This document shows positions 52,233-61,897 of a stretch of 64,000 nucleotides of DNA, in pieces (positions within the stretch are counted from its first letter, which is position 1; each line of letters opens with the position of its first letter). The DNA is from Hymenobacter translucens (GTDB lineage: Bacteria > Bacteroidota > Bacteroidia > Cytophagales > Hymenobacteraceae), in assembly GCF_020685205.1 (NCBI RefSeq), contig NZ_JAJERB010000007.1, positions 62,001-126,000 on the forward strand, in the 5' to 3' direction. A program made the translations under genes and the position numbers. A model generated the notes under the pieces. It ran no database searches and was not told the origin of the DNA. It was given only the letters and a program-made list of their open reading frames with translations.

Positions 52233-53282
52233 TTAGCGGACGGCAGCTTTTCCGGCCCCGGCAGTTTGCGCCAGGCGGTCCTGCAGGGTCCGGACCTGCC
52301 GGAACACCCGCACGGCCTCTTCGCGCTGGGCCAGGGAAGTTTTAAAGTTGTACAGCAGGCGCATCGTCTCGAAGTTGCTGGTCAGCTCTTCCCGGTCGCG
52401 GCGGAACACGGCGTTATACACGTTAGCCGGCTGCTTGGCAATCTGGGAAGCCAGCCAGGCCAGCCGCTTGGTGTACAGCTGCCGGAAGCGGGCCTCGGTC
52501 AGGTTGGGGTGGCGGAACACGAAGTAGTACACGATGCTGGTAAGCTGGGACGAGGCCGTGCCCTGCCCGATGCGCATCAGGTAGTGCCAGGTCAGGCGCT
52601 CCTTGAACATGAAGTGCTTGAGCCGCAGCCGGTCGTCGTACCAGAGCTTGTAGCCGGCCAGCTGCAGGGCGTCGCCCAGCTCCACGTCTTCCCCGCTCAC
52701 GATGATCTTGCCCCGCTTGGTGGAGGTTGTGAAGCGGAAGTCGTGGTCGAGCAGCTTCAGCCAGCCCGACTTGCGCACCACCGACCCGGCCCCGTAGAGG
52801 TAGCCTTCGTGGTCGGGCAGGGGGCCGCTTTTGCCGTTGTTCTGGGGACCCACGGCGTACACGGCCCGGAACTCCTCAAACCATTTCGGCGGCGTAATTT
52901 CAAAGGCACCTTCGGCGTGGGCGCCCAGAATCCCGATTTCGGGGTGGGCGCTCATAATCTCAAACACCAGCCCCACGTAGTTCGGCGCGAGCCAGTTGTC
53001 GTCGTCCACGATAACAATGAACTCGTAGCGGGCCTCGTTGAAGCCGCGGATCAGGGCATTCTCCTTGCCGGCTACGGGCTCGTCGAGCACCCGGCAGGGT
53101 ACGGGCAGCTCCCGGCCCAGCGTCGTGGCGGCTTCCACCGTGTTGTCCTTCGACGCATTGCTGACGATGAGCACCTCCCACGGTACCCCGGCGGGCACCT
53201 GCTGGGCGGCTACGTGGCGCAGGGTATCGGGCAAACGGGCGGCCCCGTTGTGCGTGCAGATGAGAAGGGTAACTCCGTTCAT
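52233..53282 (-). CDS. Family 2 glycosyltransferase
   Basis: 349 residues from the second ATG (MNGVTLLICTHNGAARL). An ATG 7 codons upstream (53303) is equally open. The metal motif is FIVIVDDDNWLAPNYV, and SGEDVELGDALQLAG is the acidic active-site segment. A C-terminal helical domain is probably lipid-facing. It sits in the glycosyltransferase run between two other GT2 genes. Confidence 0.88.
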   Translation of the reverse strand: MNGVTLLICTHNGAARLPDTLRHVAAQQVPAGVPWEVLIVSNASKDNTVEAATTLGRELPVPCRVLDEPVAGKENALIRGFNEARYEFIVIVDDDNWLAPNYVGLVFEIMSAHPEIGILGAHAEGAFEITPPKWFEEFRAVYAVGPQNNGKSGPLPDHEGYLYGAGSVVRKSGWLKLLDHDFRFTTSTKRGKIIVSGEDVELGDALQLAGYKLWYDDRLRLKHFMFKERLTWHYLMRIGQGTASSQLTSIVYYFVFRHPNLTEARFRQLYTKRLAWLASQIAKQPANVYNAVFRRDREELTSNFETMRLLYNFKTSLAQREEAVRVFRQVRTLQDRLAQTAGAGKAAVR

Positions 53283-53354
53283 AGGTTGTATCGGGGCCGG
53301 CATCCGCCAGCCGGAGCCGGTTAAGCGCCTGTTCCGGGGACCGGGCAGGGTAAG

Positions 53355-54299
53355 TCAGCGCGCCAAAGTTACGCGTTTCACCAGCCTTGACAGGTGAAAG
53401 CGCAGGCGCTCCGGATTGATGGTCGCGGCTTTGTAGTAGTAGTAGAGCTGCTGCCAGCGGCTGCCGGCGGCTTTCATTTTCTCGCTCCGCTCGAAGTACA
53501 GGTGCTCCAGGTACTTGTCGAAGGCGTAATGAAACTCACTGGGCAGCAGACGCTTGTACTGCTCGTTTTCGAAGATGCGCTTTCCGTTCTGCATGAGCGT
53601 GTTGTTGCTCGTCTGCATCACCCCGCCCGAGTGCAGGCGGTAGCGCGACATTACCTGGGGCAGGTAATAAATGTAGCCGCTGCGGGTGCTGAGCAGCTGT
53701 AGGGTGTAGTCGCCGCTGAACACCTGCCGGTACCACTCCGGCAGCGGCAGCGTCAGGCTGCTGCTCCGGAACAGCATGGAGGCACTGGCAATACCCCAGC
53801 CGTGCCTGACGAGCTCGGCCTGGGTGATGCGGCCTCCGCCTGCGGGAGCAAAGATCGGATACCGGGAGCTGAACAGGTAGGGCGGCTGGGAATTGTCTTC
53901 GGTAAACACCTCCGCATCGTGAATGCAGAGCGAGCATTCCGGCTGGGCTTCCATCAGATCCACCTGCCGCTGCAGCTTGAGTGGGTCGGTCCAGTAGTCG
54001 TCGCCCTCCACGAAGGCAATGTAGCGCCCGGTGCAGGCGCCCATGGTTGCCATCAGGTTGCCCATGATGCCCAGGTTCTTCTCGGGCAGCAGCACCCGGA
54101 TCCGGTCCGGGTAGCGGGTCTGGTAGTCCAGCGCAATCTGCCGGGTGCGGTCCGGGGAGCAGTCTTCCCCAATCACCAGCTCCACCGCGAAGGTGGTTTG
54201 TTGCATCAGCACCGACTCAATCGTCTGGGCCAGAAACTGCTCGTGGTTGTAGGTAATGCAACACACGCTGACCATGGGCGTCGTGGACTTATCCGGCAT
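53355..54299 (-). CDS. Family 2 glycosyltransferase
   Basis: 314 residues from MPDKSTTPMVSV; an ATG at 54314 would deepen the overlap with the upstream gene. The GT-A start is VSVCCITYNHEQFLAQTI and the metal motif is IAFVEGDDYWTDPLK. EGDDYW is typical of the GT2 subgroup seen in Bacteroidota capsule clusters. It overlaps the formyltransferase gene by 11 bases. Confidence 0.88.
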   Translation of the reverse strand: MPDKSTTPMVSVCCITYNHEQFLAQTIESVLMQQTTFAVELVIGEDCSPDRTRQIALDYQTRYPDRIRVLLPEKNLGIMGNLMATMGACTGRYIAFVEGDDYWTDPLKLQRQVDLMEAQPECSLCIHDAEVFTEDNSQPPYLFSSRYPIFAPAGGGRITQAELVRHGWGIASASMLFRSSSLTLPLPEWYRQVFSGDYTLQLLSTRSGYIYYLPQVMSRYRLHSGGVMQTSNNTLMQNGKRIFENEQYKRLLPSEFHYAFDKYLEHLYFERSEKMKAAGSRWQQLYYYYKAATINPERLRFHLSRLVKRVTLAR

Positions 54300-55029
54300 G
54301 GGGCTCCTGCTCAAGAACTAGGTTAACGTAGATTTTTCGGCCGTTCTCGTCCAGGAAGTACGCATTCTTATACGTGCCGTGGGTAAGGGCCCGCAAGCGG
54401 TCAATGGCCTGCCCCATGGTGAGGGTTTCCTTCAGGTCGAGGTGCAGCAGCTTGTTGAAGTCCTTTTTCAGGTTCAGGTTGCCTTCCTGCTTAGGCTGGC
54501 TCGTGGCATAGGTATTGGCCACCAGATCAACCAGGGAACGGTCCAGCAGCGTTAGCTCGGCGGCCTGCACCCGGTTGTAGGCGGTCAGGGACGTGTCGTG
54601 GGCGTACACCGGCACGGGCTGCTGCACGATGATGGCACCGTGGTCGAGCTCAGCGTCAATCTCGTGGATGGTGGCGCCCAGCGGGAGCTTGTTCAGAATG
54701 GAGAACACCTGCGGAAACCAGCCCCGGTTGTAGGGGTTCAGGCCGGGATGAATGTTGATGCAGCGTACCTGCTGAACCATGTCGGCCGGAAACAGCTGCT
54801 TGCAGTGCGCCGATATCACCAGGGAGTACTCCTGGACCAGCCGGGGCCACTCGGTCTTTACCACCACGGGCGTAATGCCAAACGGCTCCATGGCGGCCTG
54901 GCTGGCCGGGCTGCAGCAATACGTAAAGGAAACCTGGGAAAGCTCGGATTTCTGCGCCACCAGCTTTCGGAATTCCTGGGCTAGGTAGACGTTATCCGTG
55001 ATGACAAGGACGTTGGATGCGGGAAGCAT
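54289..55029 (-). CDS. dTDP-4-amino-4,6-dideoxyglucose N-formyltransferase-like (VioF family)
   Basis: 246 residues. The active core is INIHPGLNPYNRGWFPQVFS at 91-110 with Asn92 and His94, followed by HEIDAELDHGAII with Asp129. Such NIHPGxNPYNRGWFPQ cores mark VioF/FdtF-type sugar N-formyltransferases, which use N10-formyl-THF. An 80-residue C-terminal part follows. The gene lies two genes after the VioA-like aminotransferase, which would supply its dTDP-4-amino substrate (Qui4N). The formylated product Qui4NFo is inferred. Confidence 0.85.
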   Translation of the reverse strand: MLPASNVLVITDNVYLAQEFRKLVAQKSELSQVSFTYCCSPASQAAMEPFGITPVVVKTEWPRLVQEYSLVISAHCKQLFPADMVQQVRCINIHPGLNPYNRGWFPQVFSILNKLPLGATIHEIDAELDHGAIIVQQPVPVYAHDTSLTAYNRVQAAELTLLDRSLVDLVANTYATSQPKQEGNLNLKKDFNKLLHLDLKETLTMGQAIDRLRALTHGTYKNAYFLDENGRKIYVNLVLEQEPHAG

Positions 55030-55077
55030 ACGGGGAATGGGTAAGAAAGAAGGTACAGCAGCGTGGGCCGGGCCATG

Positions 55078-55701
55078 CTAGCGGAGAGGTCGGGCGGGGA
55101 TGCCTACTACTGTGGTACCGGGCGGAACGTTGCGCGTGACGACTGCTCCGGCGCCCACGGTAGAACCCTCCCCGATGGTAATATCCGGCATTATGGTCGC
55201 ATTGGCGCCAATCAGGCAAAAATCCCCAATCTGGCACCGCCCCAGGATCCGGGCGCCGGGGGCCAGCTCGCAGTACCGGCCCAGCACCACGTGGTGGTGC
55301 ATGCCGGCTCCGGTATTGAGCAGGCTGCCCTCCCCTACCCGGGCTTCGTTGGCAATGAAGGCACCGGGCATGATATTCAGCCCGTGCTCCAGCGTGGTGC
55401 CGTACTCCCCGATGATGGCATTGCCAGCCACAATGGAAACCAGCCGGCCGCCCAGGGCTTCGAGCTTGTGGGCTACCTTAAACCGGACCGTGGTGCCGCC
55501 CAGCCCCAGCGCAAACTCCGGGTCATGCGCAAACAGCGCCCGGGCTTCGGCCTCACTGCGAAGGATCGGAAAGCGCCCGAACAGCGTAGCCGGCAGATCA
55601 GGCGTTACGTCGTCGTAAAACCGGATGTCAACGCCTTCGGCCCGGGTGTCCAAGCACTGCAACAACTCAATGGCGTGGCCGCCGGCTCCGATTATTAGCA
55701 T
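55078..55701 (-). CDS. PglD/NeuD-type sugar acyltransferase
   Basis: 207 residues. An N-terminal Rossmann-like domain begins MLIIGAGGHAIELLQ, and a left-handed beta helix of hexapeptide repeats runs from about 95 to 205 (GEGSLLNTGAGMHHHVVLG, PDITIGEGSTVGAGAVV). PglD/NeuD enzymes N- or O-acetylate nucleotide amino sugars. It sits between the aminotransferase and formyltransferase genes. Two acyl fates for the same 4-amino sugar are therefore possible. Confidence 0.88.
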   Translation of the reverse strand: MLIIGAGGHAIELLQCLDTRAEGVDIRFYDDVTPDLPATLFGRFPILRSEAEARALFAHDPEFALGLGGTTVRFKVAHKLEALGGRLVSIVAGNAIIGEYGTTLEHGLNIMPGAFIANEARVGEGSLLNTGAGMHHHVVLGRYCELAPGARILGRCQIGDFCLIGANATIMPDITIGEGSTVGAGAVVTRNVPPGTTVVGIPARPLR

Positions 55702-55731
55702 GTGGCAGCTCGATTGAGGAAGATTTCCGGC

Positions 55732-56814
55732 TTACGGCTTTGTGTAGTAGTGCCGGATCAGGCCGCAGATCCAGCGCACGTGCTCGTGCTCCAGCTGCTG
55801 GTAAAAAGGCAGGCACAGCACCCGCAGCGAAATGTCCTCTGATACCGGGCAGTCGGCGCCGGTGTGGTAGGGCAGCTTGTTCAGGGACGGGAAGAAGTAG
55901 CGGCGGGTGTTGATGTTGTGGGCTGCCAGCGCGTCCTTCACCCGCTGCATCTGCTCCTCGCTGTCGAAGATGACCGGGAAGTAGGCATAGTTGTACTCGG
56001 TGTCTTCCGGGGTAATGGGGTAGCGCAGGGGCAGCGAGGCCAGCTCGGCGCGGTACAGCTCGGCCACCTCGCGCCGGGCCCGGATAAACTCCGGCACGCG
56101 GGGCAGGTTGCAAAGGCCCATGGCAGCATGAAACTCCGAGTTCTTGCCGTTCACGCCCAGCGAGTAATAGTCGTCGCCGATGTGCCCAAACGACTTGTAC
56201 AGCCAGACCTTCTTGGCCAGCTCCTCGTGCATGGTGATGATGGCCCCGCCTTCAGAGGTGTGAAACAGCTTGGTGGCGTGGAAGCTGCAGGTGGTAATGT
56301 CGCCGTAGGCCAGCAGGGAGCGGCCGTGTACGGTTACGCCAAAGGCGTGGGCGCCGTCGTAAATCACCTTCAGGTTGTGCTTGCGGGCAATCTTCTCAAT
56401 GGCCAGCACGTCGCAGGGGTAGCCGTAGACGTGGGTTGCCAGGATAGCCGACGTGCGGGGGGTAATGGCCGCCTCGATCTTGGTGGCATCGATGCAGAAG
56501 GTCTGCTCCTCGATGTCGACGAAGACCGGCTGGCAGCCTTCCCACAGAATTGCCGTGGTCGTGGCCACGTAGGAGAACGGCGTCGTGATAATCTCGCCGG
56601 TCAGCTCCAGGGCCTTGATGGCTACCTGCAGGGCAATGGTGCCATTCGACATAAACTGCACCCGGGCTCCGCTGAGCGCGGTGCTCAGGTCGGCTTCGAG
56701 GCGCTGCACCAGCGGTCCGTTGTTGGTAAGCCAGCCCCTTTCCCAGATACCTTCCAGATAGCCCACATACTCCTCCAGCGGGGGCAGATATGATTTGGTG
56801 ACGTTTATGTTCAT
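55732..56814 (-). CDS. Nucleotide-sugar aminotransferase (VioA-like DegT family)
   Basis: 360 residues from MNINVTKSYLPPL; the open frame continues 7 codons upstream. The PLP lysine is Lys182 in SFHATKLFHTSEGG, Asp153 in VIYDGAHAFGV, and SNGTIALQVA at 56-65. The SFHATK motif is that of dTDP-4-keto-6-deoxyglucose 4-aminotransferases (VioA/DesV type). The gene leads directly into the PglD-like and VioF-like genes, a compact Qui4N-modifying set. Confidence 0.88.
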   Translation of the reverse strand: MNINVTKSYLPPLEEYVGYLEGIWERGWLTNNGPLVQRLEADLSTALSGARVQFMSNGTIALQVAIKALELTGEIITTPFSYVATTTAILWEGCQPVFVDIEEQTFCIDATKIEAAITPRTSAILATHVYGYPCDVLAIEKIARKHNLKVIYDGAHAFGVTVHGRSLLAYGDITTCSFHATKLFHTSEGGAIITMHEELAKKVWLYKSFGHIGDDYYSLGVNGKNSEFHAAMGLCNLPRVPEFIRARREVAELYRAELASLPLRYPITPEDTEYNYAYFPVIFDSEEQMQRVKDALAAHNINTRRYFFPSLNKLPYHTGADCPVSEDISLRVLCLPFYQQLEHEHVRWICGLIRHYYTKP

Positions 56815-56853
56815 GCTTAAAATCGGTTGAAACAACGGGTTTTGGGCGGCCGC

Positions 56854-58635
56854 TTACGGCTGCACAATTTGGCGCATCAAACTGGTATACTCATGCTCGG
56901 CGATTACCTCGCCCTGGCTGAGCTCATAAATACGGTCGCACTCCCGAAGCGTGGTAATGCGGTGGGCAATGATGAGAATGGTGATATCGGTCTGGGAAAG
57001 CTTGTTGATGGCTTCGTTTACCTCGCGTTCGGTTTCGTTGTCCAGGGCGCTGGTCGCCTCATCAAGCACCAGTACCTCGGTGCGCTTGTACATGGCCCGG
57101 GCAATGCCGATGCGCTGGCGCTGCCCGCCCGAAAGCTTGGAGCCCCGCTCCCCGATGTGGGTGTTGACGCCGTCCGGCAGCCCGGCCACGAAGGTGCGCA
57201 GCGAAGCCTGGTCGATGGCGTACTGCAGCCGCTCCTCGTCCACGTCAGCGGCATCGTCGCCGAGGGTGATGTTGTCGCGGATGGAGGCTTCCATCAGGAA
57301 GGTATCCTGCTTTACGTAGCCGATGATCCGATGCCAGGCCTCGAGGTTCTGGGCCGTCAGCGGCTGGCCGTCGATGAGGATATGGCCGCTCTGCTCGGTA
57401 TAGAAGCGCAGCAGCACGTTCATCAGGGTAGTCTTGCCCGAGCCCGAGCTGCCGATAAAGCCGATTTTCTCGCCTTTACGAATGTTAATGGTAATGTCGC
57501 GCAGGGTGGGCTTCTCGCTGCCCGGGAAGCTGAAGCTCAGGCGGTCGAACGTGAGGGTGCGCTCGAAGGTCAGCGGCAGCTGCTGAGGGTGGGGCGACTC
57601 GTTGTACTTGGGCTCCCGGAATGCCTCCAGGTTTTCGATGGTGTACTGGTTTTGCTTGAGCTGCACCATGGCCATCAGCATCCGGTTCACCGAAGGCATC
57701 AACCGGTAGGCGGCGGCGGCAAACAAACCAACCAGCGTAATCAGGTTGGTCTCCGTGCTGGGCACGTAGATGGCGTACAGAAAGATGGTCAGCACTCCCA
57801 GGATGGCCACCATCTCGATAACCTTGAGCGGAACGAGCGTGTAGAGGTAGGCTTCGGCATCGAGCTTCTGAATCTCCTGCTGGTTGCTCAGGAGCCGGTC
57901 ACGGAAGCGGGACTGCTTGTTGGCCAGCTTCAGCTCGGCAAAGCCGGTAAACAAGTCGCTGATAACGGCAAAGGAGCCCGGGCGCAGCTCGTTGATACGG
58001 TTGCCGATAACCTGGGAGCGGGCCCGCAGCGCCCGGTACGTGAGCAGCGTGGTGGGCACCAGCACAACCACTAGAATCACCAGCAGCTTAGGCTCGTACA
58101 ACAGGATGCTGACGACAATAACCAGAACCACCGCCACCTCCGAGAAGAAGATGAACAGGGGCCGCATGATCATGTTCACGTAGGTGCTCGGTACCTGCAG
58201 CGTGCTATTGATCAGGTTCGACGAACCCAGGTCGTTGAAATACCAGAACGGGAAGTGCAGGTACTTGGTGAGCTGGGTTTTAATGATGCTCAGGCCTACC
58301 TCGGCGGTAAACTTGGTTTGCAGGTAGTTAACCCAGGTCGAGAACAGGTTCTTGAACAGAAAGAACAGAAACACCACCACAATCAGCACCAGCAGAAACG
58401 AGCGGTCCGACTGAAAGCCCAGGGCCTGATAGATCGGGGCGAAGTACTTGCTTTTCTGAATGCCGCCGGGCTCGGCTGCCACCATCATTACCGGCACCAG
58501 GGAGGCCAGTCCGACTACGTCGAGAAAGGAAGAAATCAGCAACAGCGCAAACATCCAGACGGCTTTGCGTTTCTGCAAAGCAGTAAGATAATAGCGGATG
58601 CTATTCAGCGAGTAGCGGATAATTCCGGTATTCAT
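56854..58635 (-). CDS. ABC transporter, fused permease-ATPase (PglK/MsbA-like flippase)
   Basis: 593 residues from ATG at 58635 (MNTGIIRYSLNSI). Six membrane helices (about 25-320) are followed by an ATPase domain. Walker A is GSSGSGKTTLM, the signature LSGGQRQRIGIAR, and Walker B VLVLDEATSALD. Single-gene half-transporters of this type flip lipid-linked oligosaccharides or lipids. Its gene has a TATCTTTG promoter box 86 bases upstream. The VioA-like gene follows after 39 bases. Confidence 0.9.
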   Translation of the reverse strand: MNTGIIRYSLNSIRYYLTALQKRKAVWMFALLLISSFLDVVGLASLVPVMMVAAEPGGIQKSKYFAPIYQALGFQSDRSFLLVLIVVVFLFFLFKNLFSTWVNYLQTKFTAEVGLSIIKTQLTKYLHFPFWYFNDLGSSNLINSTLQVPSTYVNMIMRPLFIFFSEVAVVLVIVVSILLYEPKLLVILVVVLVPTTLLTYRALRARSQVIGNRINELRPGSFAVISDLFTGFAELKLANKQSRFRDRLLSNQQEIQKLDAEAYLYTLVPLKVIEMVAILGVLTIFLYAIYVPSTETNLITLVGLFAAAAYRLMPSVNRMLMAMVQLKQNQYTIENLEAFREPKYNESPHPQQLPLTFERTLTFDRLSFSFPGSEKPTLRDITINIRKGEKIGFIGSSGSGKTTLMNVLLRFYTEQSGHILIDGQPLTAQNLEAWHRIIGYVKQDTFLMEASIRDNITLGDDAADVDEERLQYAIDQASLRTFVAGLPDGVNTHIGERGSKLSGGQRQRIGIARAMYKRTEVLVLDEATSALDNETEREVNEAINKLSQTDITILIIAHRITTLRECDRIYELSQGEVIAEHEYTSLMRQIVQP

Positions 58636-58720
58636 AGCGGCTTGGGTCACGCGAAGAGCCTGGGCAGCAATAAAGCAGTCCGCCCACAGGACAGTTGTCC
58701 CGGATTTCAGTTTCGGCCAG

Positions 58721-58728
58721 CAAAGATA
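58721..58728 (-). promoter_or_regulatory. -7 box of the flippase and sugar operon
   Basis: TATCTTTG on the minus strand, 86 bases before the flippase ATG. It also rules out a longer flippase start at 58764. Confidence 0.65.
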
Positions 58729-58839
58729 CGCGTTTTGGGTAAGCCGACCGTCGGCAGACCGCAATTAGGACGCCGCCACCGGCTCTTCTGGCCCACCGTG
58801 CACCCCGCCTGATTCGGCCCGGCCGGTCCGGGGGGCGCT

Positions 58840-60732
58840 TTACTTTTCGCTCAGGATCGGCGCATAAACGGCAACCTGGCGCTGATGGCCCCGCCAGCCG
58901 TACAGGTTCCGGCTATACGGATTGTCCACCGTTCCCACGAGCCGGTACGAGCCAGGAAACGACATTCCCTTTTTCTGCAGGCAGGCAATGAAATCAGCGC
59001 CGGGCGGCTCGTTAACCAGCAGAAAGCTTTGGCGCAGATCCTGCCTCGACAGGTCGAGGGCGTGGCAGTTGCGCGCATCGGCCCCACTGAAATACCAGGA
59101 CATGCCGGGCGAGACGCCCCCCATCAGATACACCATCCCGGGCATGTCGTACAAGCCGATGAGCGGTCCGCCCGGGCGAAATCCGTTTTGTTGTAACAGC
59201 GTTTGCAGGGAATGGGCAAATACGGCCGTTGGCTTATCCACCCGGAGCTCGGATTTCATGCCGGCTACCCGAAGCGGTTCAGTCTGCGCAAAAGCAGTAG
59301 CCGACTGCACGTAAGGCGTAATGAGCACCCCACGGGCAATCTGCTCGGTCAGGTAGAATGCCGGCCAGGCCAGGCAGAGGGCAACCACCCCGGCCCGTTG
59401 CAGGCCCGCGGGCATCTCCAGCCCCAGCGCCACGACAATCACCAGCCAGGGAGCAACATCAATCAGCACGTTCAGAAAAATGTTGTTGATGGTCCCCACC
59501 GCCCCGAAGAAGGGCAGCCCAAACAGCCAGGCCAAAACCAGCAGCTTGTTTACCAGTCCGATCTGCAGGCGAGGCCAGCTTTGGCGGGGACGGACGCTGA
59601 AGAAGCCCGCCAGCGCGGCCAGCTGTAGGCCAAGCCCGGCCAGCAGAAATGCCGTCGACCCGATTCCATTAAGCTCAATGACCTCATAAACCCGACGGCG
59701 CCAGAGCTGGAACAGCAGGTAGGCCAGGCTGACAGTGACGATTCCCAGCAGCACACCGATCGGTAAGGCCTTGGTTTGGGCCCAGCGCCGGGCCAGCAGA
59801 AACGCCACGGCAAACAGCAGCCCATAGGGATACACCATCGTTTTTGCCATCTGGATGGCGTAGCCCAGGTAGGTTCCCAGCAGCGTGCCAATGCCATACG
59901 AAGAAGTGGTGAGCACCGCTATTTCCGTACGGAAGTTGCTGATCCAGACGCCGGCTGGCTGGATAAAGCCAAAAAACAAAGCCAGACCGGCGCTGGCGCC
60001 CAGCCCCAGCCACAGCCAAGCGGCAAGTACGCCTCTTAGCCCCCCGGCCTGCCAGCGGAACCACCCCAGAAAAAAAGCAAACGAAGCCAGCAGCAAAATG
60101 CTGGTAGAGAACTTCACGAAGAAATCAAGCGCGGCCAGCATTCCGGCCAGGGCCAGCAGCAGACGCTGCGGATAACTCAGGCGCCGGTCCGGGCTGCTGA
60201 TAACGGCCAGAACCGCGCTGGTACCCACCAGCAGCGCAAAGTTGTTGAGGGTGTTATAGGAAATGGCCCGGGGAATAAGCGAGTAGATGGTCAGGTTGGC
60301 CAGCATGCACAGGGCGGTTACCCCCCACTGACCACCCGCCACTGCCAGCGCCGTTTCTCCGTACGTCTGCCGCAGCCAGCGCCCGGCGCCAAGGGAAAAT
60401 AAGCCGCCGGCCAGCAACGAGCACAGCAGGGCAGCCAGCCGGTATCCGACTACCTCCAGCTGCAGGAAGCCCAGCACCCTGACGATCAGCAGGTGAAAGG
60501 AGAGCGAGGCGGCGTATTCGCCGGGATACCGGTAGTTGAGCAGGTAAAAGGCCTCGTCCGTGATGTCAAACCCTTTGTCGAGGCTCCACAGCAGCATGCC
60601 GACCACGGCGGCCAGCAGCAGCAGAATAGCCAGGCCGGTAATCCGGGCTCCGAAGGGAAGCCTTGTTGTGCGATGGGTGTTGCCAGCAGACTGGGGGGCA
60701 GCTGAGAAGACAGGCGGGGAAGATACGTGCAT
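58840..60732 (-). CDS. GT-C type membrane glycosyltransferase-like protein
   Basis: 630 residues from ATG at 60732 (MHVSSPPVFSAA). The frame reaches 60777, but the TACCTTTG box at 60789 makes the later start more likely. About twelve helices. The first loop has DKGFDITDEAFYLLNYRYPG, with the acidic DE pair of GT39/GT83-like enzymes. The C-terminal 150 residues are soluble and periplasmic. It resembles proteins that transfer sugars from a polyprenyl-phosphate donor. Confidence 0.75.
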   Translation of the reverse strand: MHVSSPPVFSAAPQSAGNTHRTTRLPFGARITGLAILLLLAAVVGMLLWSLDKGFDITDEAFYLLNYRYPGEYAASLSFHLLIVRVLGFLQLEVVGYRLAALLCSLLAGGLFSLGAGRWLRQTYGETALAVAGGQWGVTALCMLANLTIYSLIPRAISYNTLNNFALLVGTSAVLAVISSPDRRLSYPQRLLLALAGMLAALDFFVKFSTSILLLASFAFFLGWFRWQAGGLRGVLAAWLWLGLGASAGLALFFGFIQPAGVWISNFRTEIAVLTTSSYGIGTLLGTYLGYAIQMAKTMVYPYGLLFAVAFLLARRWAQTKALPIGVLLGIVTVSLAYLLFQLWRRRVYEVIELNGIGSTAFLLAGLGLQLAALAGFFSVRPRQSWPRLQIGLVNKLLVLAWLFGLPFFGAVGTINNIFLNVLIDVAPWLVIVVALGLEMPAGLQRAGVVALCLAWPAFYLTEQIARGVLITPYVQSATAFAQTEPLRVAGMKSELRVDKPTAVFAHSLQTLLQQNGFRPGGPLIGLYDMPGMVYLMGGVSPGMSWYFSGADARNCHALDLSRQDLRQSFLLVNEPPGADFIACLQKKGMSFPGSYRLVGTVDNPYSRNLYGWRGHQRQVAVYAPILSEK

Positions 60733-60781
60733 AGAAAGAATGGAAGCCACCCAAAGGCAGCTCACCAGGTTGATCAACAGA

Positions 60782-60789
60782 CAAAGGTA
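60782..60789 (-). promoter_or_regulatory. -7 box of the GT-C gene
   Basis: TACCTTTG on the minus strand, 50 bases before the preferred ATG at 60732. Confidence 0.7.
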
Positions 60790-60908
60790 GAATGGCGGAA
60801 GGCAAATTCACCTGGTATCTAAATTCATCGGCAAATCGTAGCCGTATGGGCCACAGCAGTTGTGCGGCCAACCCAGACCATTGTGCACGCGCTACCCTGG
60901 GCTGCAGA

Positions 60909-61847
60909 TCAGTGCTTTTTATCGTTGGGTAGATCGAGGCTTACGATATACTCCTTGATGCCAGCCACGAGCTGGGTTTGGGGCCGCCAGTCCGGCAGGT
61001 AAGTGTGCAGCTTGGTGTCATCCAGAGCTAGGTAGCCCATACATTCGTCGCGGGTAGTGACGGCTCCCAATGCCTGCGCTGCACTTTGTCCGAATTCGGA
61101 AAACACCACCTCCACCAACTCCCGGATTGTAATGACATCCGGTCCGGCCACATTGTAGATGCCAGTGGGAATAGGCTCGGTTAGCAACCGCGTGGCTAGT
61201 CCGGCAACTTCGCGGCCATGGATATACTGCCGGACCTGCGTACCGGCACTCAGGCGGGGCATTTCGCCAGCCTGAAGGGTACGCACTAAGTACGGAATGA
61301 GGCGGTTTGCATTCTCCCTGGCACCGTAAATAGTAGGCAGAATCAGGTGCCAAACAGTAAAGGCAAAGTGCTCCTGCCTGACGAAAGCTGATAATCTCCG
61401 TTTTGATTCACAATACGAGTTAGGTACCGACCTGGTGCTAAGCAGCACTTCCTCCTCCCCCATTGGCCGGCGCTCCCGGCTGGCCCCGATCTCGAAATAG
61501 GTACCAAAGCTGATCCATTTGCCCCGATAGTTGTACGCCGTCAGATACCGGAGCAGGCTGATCGGCAGCTCAGAATTAATTCCCCAGATGGCTTCCTCCG
61601 AGGTTTGGTCACTGGCCTGAACCCCACTCGCAGTACAATAAATCAGCGCGTCAAAAGCCAGCAGCTCCGCTGGATCAATTGGCTTGGCAGGGTAGTCGAA
61701 GTGTCGAAACTCCACCTGGGGGCGGGCAGGCATTTCTGCCGGAGGGCGCCGGCCGTACAATGTCAGGTCCACGGTTGGGTCCAACAGCAATTGCTCAATT
61801 AAGTAAGATGCCAGCAGGGACGTGCTGCCAAGGATAGCAATGTGCAT
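60909..61847 (-). CDS. NAD-dependent sugar epimerase/dehydratase family protein
   Basis: 312 residues, SDR fold. The first loop is ILGSTSLLASYLIEQ, which departs from the usual GxxGxxG. The active site reads SFGTYFEIG (Ser/Thr) and NSYCESKRRLSAF, so YCESK fills the YxxxK place. A sugar-nucleotide reductase or epimerase role is probable. It lies 50 bases after the GT2-acyltransferase fusion gene. The local base composition is more AT-rich than the flanks. Confidence 0.75.
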   Translation of the reverse strand: MHIAILGSTSLLASYLIEQLLLDPTVDLTLYGRRPPAEMPARPQVEFRHFDYPAKPIDPAELLAFDALIYCTASGVQASDQTSEEAIWGINSELPISLLRYLTAYNYRGKWISFGTYFEIGASRERRPMGEEEVLLSTRSVPNSYCESKRRLSAFVRQEHFAFTVWHLILPTIYGARENANRLIPYLVRTLQAGEMPRLSAGTQVRQYIHGREVAGLATRLLTEPIPTGIYNVAGPDVITIRELVEVVFSEFGQSAAQALGAVTTRDECMGYLALDDTKLHTYLPDWRPQTQLVAGIKEYIVSLDLPNDKKH

Positions 61848-61897
61848 TGGGGGAGGAAAACCTGAGGAATAACGAATCGGGCGGCTGCGAAACAGCG

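Noticed and set aside
51204..53324. 706-codon open frame opposite two GT2 genes
   Set aside because: Antisense to two genes with intact catalytic motifs; low-complexity Val/Gly/Gln/His content.
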